Shown here: piece after piece, positions 40,901 through 49,900 of the stretch
How positions within the stretch are numbered: position 1 is the first letter of the stretch
Layout: every line of letters starts with the position of its first letter
Assembly (NCBI GenBank): GCA_016806645.1
Contig: JACSYO010001315.1
Coordinates: forward strand, 2,189,501-2,253,500
Length of the DNA: 64,000 nt
Direction of reading: 5' to 3'
Source of the DNA: Ophiodon elongatus
Lineage: Eukaryota; Chordata; Actinopteri; Perciformes; Hexagrammidae
Notes under the pieces: model-generated
Told to the model about the DNA's origin: nothing
Seen by the model: only the letters and a program-made list of their open reading frames with translations
Database searches by the model: none
Made by a program: the position numbers and the translations under genes

Positions 40901-43900
40901 AAGGAGTAATTACTATTTCATTTGCAACAGATGAGCATTGATTACCAAGTGAAATACCCGTCTTCTTATATAATCGTCACCTTAGTTACCTTCACAGTCT
41001 TTACTGGCACACGCTACAGTACCTTGTATACAAGCTCCAAAGAAAATGAAATAACATTACGGTACTTATAGAGGGTAGACGCTTTCTCTGTGACCACAAT
41101 AACCATGTCAGAAACCAAACCACAAACCACCTCTGCATACAGTAAGTACAACGTGCCTCCTGACTGCTGTATGTAAAGAAAAGGCCCAGGCTCCTCTACG
41201 GTAGGGTAATGACACACACCAGTCAGTGTAAATTTAAAGATTATATGCACCTCCTCAAGTCTCTTTATGTAAATATGTTTTGATTTCATGATTCTTAATC
41301 AATTTAATCAAAAAACATAGATTCTCTATTTCTTTTTTTTTTTTTAAAGGGAAATTATTTCTTGGCAGTCATCCTAAGGATGCATGGAAATCTATTTGGA
41401 CTCTCAAAGAAAATAAAAATAAATAATAAAAGAATAATAATGTTTTGTTTTGTGGGTGTTTCCATGCTCACCTTTCATGCTCTTGGTGGTAACTGACTCT
41501 GGCAAAAGTCAACACAGGATCAGACTAAACTACAGAGGGGAGAAGGGAGTAAGAGGAGGAAAGGAGCGCAGCCTGAGCATAATTTGGAAACTATGTGGCA
41601 TATTTTCCATTTTCTGCACGCACTGGAGCCTGTCCTGTCTCCCAACTGGCGGACGCACAGCAGGAGGGCTTTAAACATCTCACACAAAATATCTGTCTGT
41701 TCCCATGGTAACCAGTGGACTGTTACCGCTGCTCTGATAGCTGGGTAAGATTTAAATTGTTCCTGTATCACTTTAATCTCATGATGAGTGTGCTACGGGC
41801 AATAATGAAATTACAGCAGTATTACAATTGTGCCTGATAAATGCAGTCATCCTGTTGGAAACTGGAGGAATTTACTAGTGGCCATTAGGCTTAGGCTAGC
41901 TATAACACACATACACCAACACTTCTGTATTCATGCCTCATTAAATAGTTCAAGTCAACAATCTTTCTAGAATGTGAGTACAATCCGTGCAACATAAAAC
42001 AGTGTTGTACTTCCCTGCTTCACTCATGAACCACATATAACCCTGTTGTGTATATAACTACATACATATACAGTATTTTACATACTTTAAATCTGCTTTG
42101 GTCGCGAGGCTGTGATTAATGGTTTTGATTGACGGAAAGAAGCGAAGCTTTCGTTTTATATCCCATCATATATCCATCTCCCCTATGGCTTGGCAGACCA
42201 ATTTTCCGGATTGTGGGGGGTGGAGTGATGTCATATTTCATTCTTTTTGTCTGCTCTCGCTGAGCAGCAGTAAGGTTAAAGGTCAGCTGGCTCAGCATCA
42301 GTCACATCAGTCAGCCTCTGTTACTAATTATTATTGAGGGCCTCAGCGTCACAGACTAATCCCCCTTTAAACAAGCACAACTCTGACGGGACAAAGACAA
42401 CACTATTCCTTGTGCTCTCTCTGTGTGCGCTTTGGTGTGTTTGTTTGTGTGTGCGTGTGTGTCTGTGTCCCTCACGGGGGTCACGTTTAAGAGCCACAAA
42501 TATCCACACAAAAGCTTGTTTAAGGCGCTATACGAACTAACTCCGGTTCTTCACACTCGAAGCGAAAAGTGTTTCCCATCGTGACGCACTTCAGGTATCT
42601 GTGGGTATTAGAAACCCCTAAAGGCTTCCTGTCGCTAGTCAGATTAAACATTCATCTTTCATCTCCAGCCACGAAGCGTTCATACACATGAAAAGAAAAG
42701 ATAGGAAGAAGTGAAGCCCCCATTCTAACAATGAAAACCTGTCACCACTTGTTAAAAACCTCTGTAAACGAAAAATGTTGAAGCCAATACAGAGAAAGAA
42801 TTCAGACATGAAAACAAAAACAGAAATATAACGTTTAAGTTGGGCTTTAACTGCTTAGTAGCCAGAACAGATACAGAGTTGAACTGTATCTGAGCTAAAA
42901 AAAATTAAATGCGGTACAGTTGTAAACAGAACAGATTTCAGGGACATTATGTTTTTTTGTGTGGAAGATGTGGAAGATGTGGAAGATGTGGAAGATGTGG
43001 CACCTTAAATAAAATTTGATTTGTGAGTGCGCATGTGTTGGGGTGGGTGGCTGATGTTGGGGCTGCCACAAGCTAAATCCACACATTTATGGAGGATGTG
43101 GACACTACCACAACCCCATTCTGGGATTGGGGATTGACCATCATTTACAGCACAGCCACATGTGTCTGTACTGAAGTTAGAATGGAGAATCTCATTTGCT
43201 TAAGGATTAAGTAGTATCCACACAATTGACTGTTTTGGACCCACTTACTTAGTAAACTTGTTTAGCACAGCCTTGGAAATAGCATAGAATGGGAGATGCC
43301 AAATTACAATCAATCAATTCACACACAGACACCAAGTAGAAACAGTCGAGTGGAAAACAAGTGTGCATCTGGTCAGAATGACTTAACATACAAACAGTCC
43401 TAAGTGGTGCAACAATAGAATACTGGCATTAAAATATGTAGATTAGGAGTGAAAGTATAATGCCTACCTCAAAGACTTCTTCGTCAAGTATTCTAGTTCC
43501 AAATACTACAATTCCCTTGGTATCGACGATGGGGTGAGGGCTTCGGAGCAGCTTCTGGGTGGCCTTCTTTTTACAGTCCAGAATGAGGGTGATGGTCTGC
43601 TTGTGCACACTGATGGCCACTCGATGCCATCTGGAAGGAAAGGTGAAGTTAATTCACACACTTACTGGGTTACATGCTGCCCACGTACACACTGCTAAGG
43701 CGCTGTCAGGAGTCCCTTTTGTGTTCCGCATCTCAAATTCAAATACATCCCATTCTGTTTTCTGAAGTGAAATTTAATCTCATTTTACTCTTTCTTAAAA
43801 TACCATTTTTGTTTTGCGGTGATACAAATTCTACACTTGTGTTTGCATTGCAGAAGATCCGCATTTACTTTAAGGGAGGAAATGTAGAGTATCACAAACG

Positions 43901-46900
43901 AACACTGACGAGGTTGCATGTCACTAACAAATATGTTGCAAAGGGGACACCTGGACAAGATGCTGCTTCCCAAACTAAACCAGCATCAAAGTCGCACACA
44001 TCCACCTGGACTTTGATTAGAGGGGGAAGATGCGTAGACCAACAACAGGTGCACCTACTTTCCGTCAGCTAGGTTGACTCCTCTGAAGAGGGGGTAGTCC
44101 TCAGGGCTGGGTCTGCCTGTGTGGTCCTCGTACAGGAACACCGGAGAGCGGCCCACTTCCAGTCCGAGCTGCTGGATGCCCTGCTCGTTGTACACAGACA
44201 ACAGGAAGGACTGGCTGCCCTTCTTAGGCTTCACTGTGGCCAAGATGGAAAAGTCCTCCGGGAACACATCACCTGGCAGGACGGACGGCGGGTTGGACAG
44301 AGAGAGAAACGATTTGGAGCGTTAGAAGTTGCAGTAACCATTCATCATCATAAGAGCAAATTAAATACTATGTTTGTGTTCAGGGTGTTGTAACCTTATT
44401 ATTAATTTAGGAGACAGACTGTGCTCTTTGGCGTTAAGAGGGAATATGAAAATTATAATTTTTACTTCAAATGGAAAGAAATGTTACAAAAACAGATAGT
44501 TTAGTTTGAAAGAATTTGGAAGATGGGCTTTGAGCACCGAAAGGAAGCGCCAACAATTTGTGGAGTGCCCAAAATGTAAGAGGATAGGATTAATCTGAAA
44601 GGGATGACTGGCAGACTAGAGGCCAGTCATAGGGGAAAGAAAAAAAAGAAAGTAAGAAGTGCAAAGTGGAGCATTTCCAGCGCAGCACAGGATGAGAAGC
44701 ATAATGATAAAAGCATGTGATCCGGGGAGACTTCGTCGAGCTATCCTTCAAACCCCTCCTTTTCCGCTCTTCTCCCATAGCTGATCGGTCTAACAGACAC
44801 TGAAATGCTCCACATAAGGGTTGGAGATGAGGAAATAGGAGTAAAAAAGCGTACAGGAGACAGAGTTAAAGACACGTAAGTATGGAAATACCAATAATTC
44901 TTTAGTATTCAAACACATAAAGAGTGTAGAAACAGATATAAAAAAAAGACGTGTTTGCTTCCATCTGTTCCTCTGTGCAGCCTCAACTATTTCCTCCATT
45001 TTGCTGAAGTGTGGGGCACATCTGCCAGACAGATTCCCTTACTGGGGTGTTCTCAGGACCCCAGAAAGAGGGCGGCCTCTCCAGCCACCCGGGGAGACCG
45101 TTGCTCGCTAATGTCGAGATCAGACTTCACTTGAGGCTTTCTGATCTTTTAGTTTGAGAAAAAAGTCAATCTGACTTTGTTGAAACCACTATTGTTCAGA
45201 GAAAACTAGCTATCTGGATTATATTCACCGTAAGCAAAAAAAACACTCGGATTGCAGTGGCAGATCTTTGCGGTGTGTGCAGAGCGGAGAGTTCCAGACG
45301 GCCGGAAAAGAGAGGCAGGGTTTGTGGCTGCAGTGGTTTTGTAGCACCTTGTGCAGCCATCAAACCCCCCCTACTCTGCCACCATTTTCTCAGAGTCATA
45401 GGAGACAGGCTGGAAAATGCGAAATCAGAGTGACTAGCCAATGACGGGCTGTGGGGAAAAAGATGTCTCAAAGGGAGCCTCAGGAGATAGTGGAAAAAGA
45501 AATAAGTAAGAAAATAGAAGCACCGTCATGCACTCACTTTCTTTTCTCATTGTCTTTCACCCAGTCAACATCTGGATGTCTGTTTGCCTTCCTGTACTAC
45601 CCCCCCCCCAACCCCCCACCCCCCGCCCTTTTTCTATGATTCTTTCATTAATGGCAGGCATCAAATCGCATCATGCGGAGAGAGCACATGCCTTGGCAGT
45701 GCGCTCCCTCAGGAATTCAGCTTGGCATCATATGAGAAAGATTGCTTTAATTGACAGATGCTTCGGCGGGATGGTGTGAGGCAGAGAAGATGAAGAGACG
45801 GACAACCCTTCGAACACCGTCCTATGGAGGAGTTTGGTGACAGAAAGACTTGAGCGGGCGGAATGTTATGAAATAAAAATGTTGTGATGCAAAAAAAGAC
45901 GACGGGAAAAGAAACCAGATGAAGGACAGATTGTCCCCACATCCTGTTGGATGACAATGGGCCTACGCGGGAAGAGATATAAGATATTCGTATACACTAC
46001 TTGTTCTTATTCTGTTAATACTCATTGGTTTCTGGGATTAACCAATGTTTTTTCTTATTTTTGCTTTTCTTTTAGGTAATTAAAAATGTATGAGTGGTCG
46101 ATAGCACTCTTACCAAGATGAGAAAAAAACATCTTGTTTTCACAGTCCACAAATTATTTGTCCAACGCAAGGAAACACATCAATTAGTAACTTTTACATT
46201 TTAAAGCTTCTGAATGTCTTACATACTGCTCTTTGATGCTTTTTGATTTCCCTGTATTGCCAGTAGTTTACTTTGTTTAAGTTTATGTAACAGTACCTCA
46301 ATTTCTCTACTGCTGAAGGTTTTCTTCCTACAGCCTTTTCTTGATGGCATCTCTCCAATTCTTGGGCAGGTGCCAGAGTATTTGCACAGGGCACAACACC
46401 TGCCGTTTTATATTTCGTTTAGGGGGCGTCGCCTATGTTAACAATCGCCCCTCAAGCAGGATTCATGATTCAGCACACCTGGGCAAGAGCAGATTTGGAT
46501 GGTTGAGAATTTTTGGTGCAGCTGGAGTTGACTTGTCTTGTTTTTTCTCTTAAGAGACGTTTAAGAGAATGTTGCTGCATTAGGCCGAATGACTCAGCGC
46601 TGGCTCAGGACAGTCTGATTGTCAGGAGGTCGAGGGTCGGCTGCGGGTTGAAAGGGACACCACGGCACTGAAGAGGAGGGGAGTGCAGGGAGGAAAGCGA
46701 CGACTCGGAGCACTCAGAGCTGAAATTGAGAATAAAACTGCCTCTGAATTGAATTGAAGTAGCATTCACGTGGCAAGGTCTCTCATTTGTGGGTTTGTTG
46801 TGTTTATGCAGTGTGTCCTGTCCTCCCTGCTCTCACTACGAGGACTGAGAGAACCTCCGTCTGAGAAGAGGAGGGTGAAAGAAGGAGATTGACAAAAATC

Positions 46901-49900
46901 TCTTGTGTCTGTGACCCTTCCTCCTGCTTACTCTCTCCTCAGGACCTCATAGCAAAGTGTGTATGTGTTGGGAGGGGGGGGGGGGTCATTCAGAAAAGCT
47001 CAGGTTTCTCTGGAATGTGTCTCTCAAGCCGCTACTTTGGGCCACCAGATGAGAGATACCTCATTCCTCATTTAGTGTGTGTATGTGCGCGAGGACATGG
47101 TGGGAATGGGAGGGCTGTGGTGCCAGAAGTCCTGGAAGTTTACACTGGCATCATCAGTGTTAGACTCAAAAGGTCCGGGAAAGTCCGGAACACAGAGACA
47201 AGCCCAGACATCGCAACCAGCCAACCAGGCACGACCTACCAATTTCTTCCAGATTAAATAACCAATTAAAGTTTTTTTTTATTTTGACAAAATATCTCAG
47301 GTGTGATGTCGCTCGCTTTCATTTACCTTGGACTATGGGTTGATGGAGAGAGGTCTTATTTGAAAGTTACAAGAGACGGAGAGAGTGGTTTACCATGCCC
47401 GTCTTCAATTTTACATTGGAGGCATTTGGCATCTACATCTAAATTCTTCTTCTTCATCTACCAAACTTCTCTGAGAACGCCTCAAAAGTCCGGTAGGGGT
47501 AGGATCTATGCCGGCCCTTTAAATAATCCTCTCCACCATCTGTCAGTGTGCATACAAGCAGGTAAATGGGGTAGAAAGTCTTGTGTCCTGTAATTGGTCA
47601 TTCAGTCATCGCTGTGTCCCAATCCCTCCTTCTGTATGAGACGAGCAGCATTCCAGTGGGATTGCACATTGCTGCAGAGACAACAAGTGCGTTGGTGTGC
47701 AAAAATAGAAGGGAAACACAGACAAAGAGAGTGAAAGAGAGGAAGATGGATGTGTTCGTCTTTCATGTACGGGGCTCTAATGGGGAAAGGACTCGGGATA
47801 CAAGTGTGTCAAGTTCAAGGCCCGAATAACATCATGCGACTAAAGCTCTGCAGTTTGAGAATAGTCTTGAGATTTATTTTTGGGGGTTCAAACGTAGAGA
47901 GATGGAGCTCCATAGAATCATATGTCTTTCTGTTTGTGAACAGCTGGATCAATAAGAGAAGCAACTCTCCGATTCCACCTCTGATTACTTCTGCTTCTGG
48001 CAACGTCCCAACCTCGCACTGCCGGAGGCCAATAGCATAGGAATCATGAGTGATAATGACATATCGTTAAGAACAACTGCAGTCTCTGATCTAGTTAGAT
48101 ATCACGGAGATATCCAAAGAAAACTACTGGTATTATTATCTGCATCGGCTATAATGAGGAATAAGGAATATCAGGATTTAGCAAAATGTTCTCAATCGTG
48201 CATCCTCACTTACTAATTGCCATGCAGAATATCATGTTTGTAATCACTTTGTTAATTATCTTTTTGTGTTTTTATTTTATTGTGTTGTGCATCCATACAA
48301 TCAAACATGCACCGTTAGCTTAGCCATTTGAATGTCACCATAGGCGGCAGCAGAGGGCCCTTTCTGAAGGGCCGGTGTCATCCAGCCACAGCATTCCAGA
48401 CCACAAGTCTGAATGCCAAGTGACAGTTAACCTCAATCAGATGCAACATAAGAGCCACTGCATCATTCCCTCCTTGCCGTTTATGATAAATATGACAAAC
48501 AGCATTATAGTTTTTGTGCAGAAGAGTTTTCCTATTTCTCATAGATGTATCTGGATACAGAGAGAGCTACTAGACAGCCTACTGAGACATAAGGGAAGTG
48601 TGTGGTGCAAAAGTTAAAGAGGGCCGGCGGCTTCATTGCCTGGTTTCCTCACTTCTCAGTCACATAATAAAGGTAAGAAAGGACTCTTCTGTTTTCAGTG
48701 CCTCAGTGGTTTGAAATGAATCATCCCTTCCACATGTTTGCCTAATGATTGCATGTCTGCACTTGCTCTTTTTTCCAACACATCATCACAGACTGTCTGT
48801 GGTTATGGGGTCACGGGCTGGAGTGTTCTCAATCAGAGCCACTCTTTTTATTACCATCATTATAACTAAACAAGCATGTCTGCATGCTTTTGTTTTCTGT
48901 ATGGGGCATTTTTTTTCGAACCTTTTGTAGGCAAGGTGCTGCGATGATAATTTAAGGCAAATTGTACCTCCAGGCTTCAGGCCAAAGTCACAACTCAGTA
49001 GCAAACTTACTTAAAAGGAGAAAAAAAAAGAGATGGATGAAATGAGCTCATAAGTTTAGCTGCCCCTCTGGAACATATTAGCTGTACATTCTCTTAATGT
49101 CAAGGCGAGAGAGGGACCACATCGCAGACGCTTGGACTAGACTTCGTCAAGCCACAGACGGCTAGTTATTTTGTTTGCACCTTAAGACTATGTGGTGCCG
49201 GTTGTGAACTCCTCCAAGTTGGTTTGTTTTATGAAGACTGTTATTTCGGATGATCCAGAGTAGCATGTATAATTATAGCCTGTATATCTAAACAGAGACT
49301 CATATGGGCTCTGCTGTCATGGAGCTTCAAAGTGGACAGTATTTGTTTGATTGGAGAGCATGATAGGGCACGCAGGCCGCATGAGCTCTGCGGCTCTGCT
49401 CTAAGCCCCAAAGAAGAGCCACGACATGGATCAAAGGTCCACTGAGGCCAATGCAACATCTCAAAAAGACTGTGAGTTGGGCTGCCGTCCAGTCTAAGCT
49501 TCGTGGAAGATTAGCTCACAGGAAGGGGTTTTGCTTTTTGCTTTTTTTGGAAATCCAATCACAATAATTTCAGAAGTTGGTTGTCTCGGTTCGAGACTTA
49601 TGGTTTTAAATTTCTGCACTGTAAAGTAAAACAGAAAGGGAGCCTAGAATGTCTCGCCAGACGAAGTTTAGATTAAACACAAAGGGAGAAAACGCGGCGG
49701 GGCAGCAGTGGTTTTTCTGAGAAATGATAGAGGGAAAAATAGTAAGGCACTTGAGGGGAAATAAAAAAAAAAGGAAAGCAGGAGAGAAGCAGGGAAGAGA
49801 GGGAGGAGAGAGGAAAGTACTACTGCAGCGCACCATAAAGCAGTAACCCACAGCCACGTCAGCACAATAGAACAAGGCAGAAGTGGAACCCCAGACTCCC

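Larger units (their letters stand above)
33212..43467. other. col5a1 intron 4
   Basis: 10.3 kb between the TSPN exons and exon 5. Contains (CA)n at 33605-33647, (GATA)n at 33665-33722, a G-run near 34177-34197, (CA)n at 37875-37904, a transposon-like fragment at 39013-39062 and a 9-bp tandem repeat at 42959-43000. Segments around 37400-37570 look unique. No further collagen exon or other gene was recognised; open frames up to 151 codons lack any familiar motif. Confidence 0.6.
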
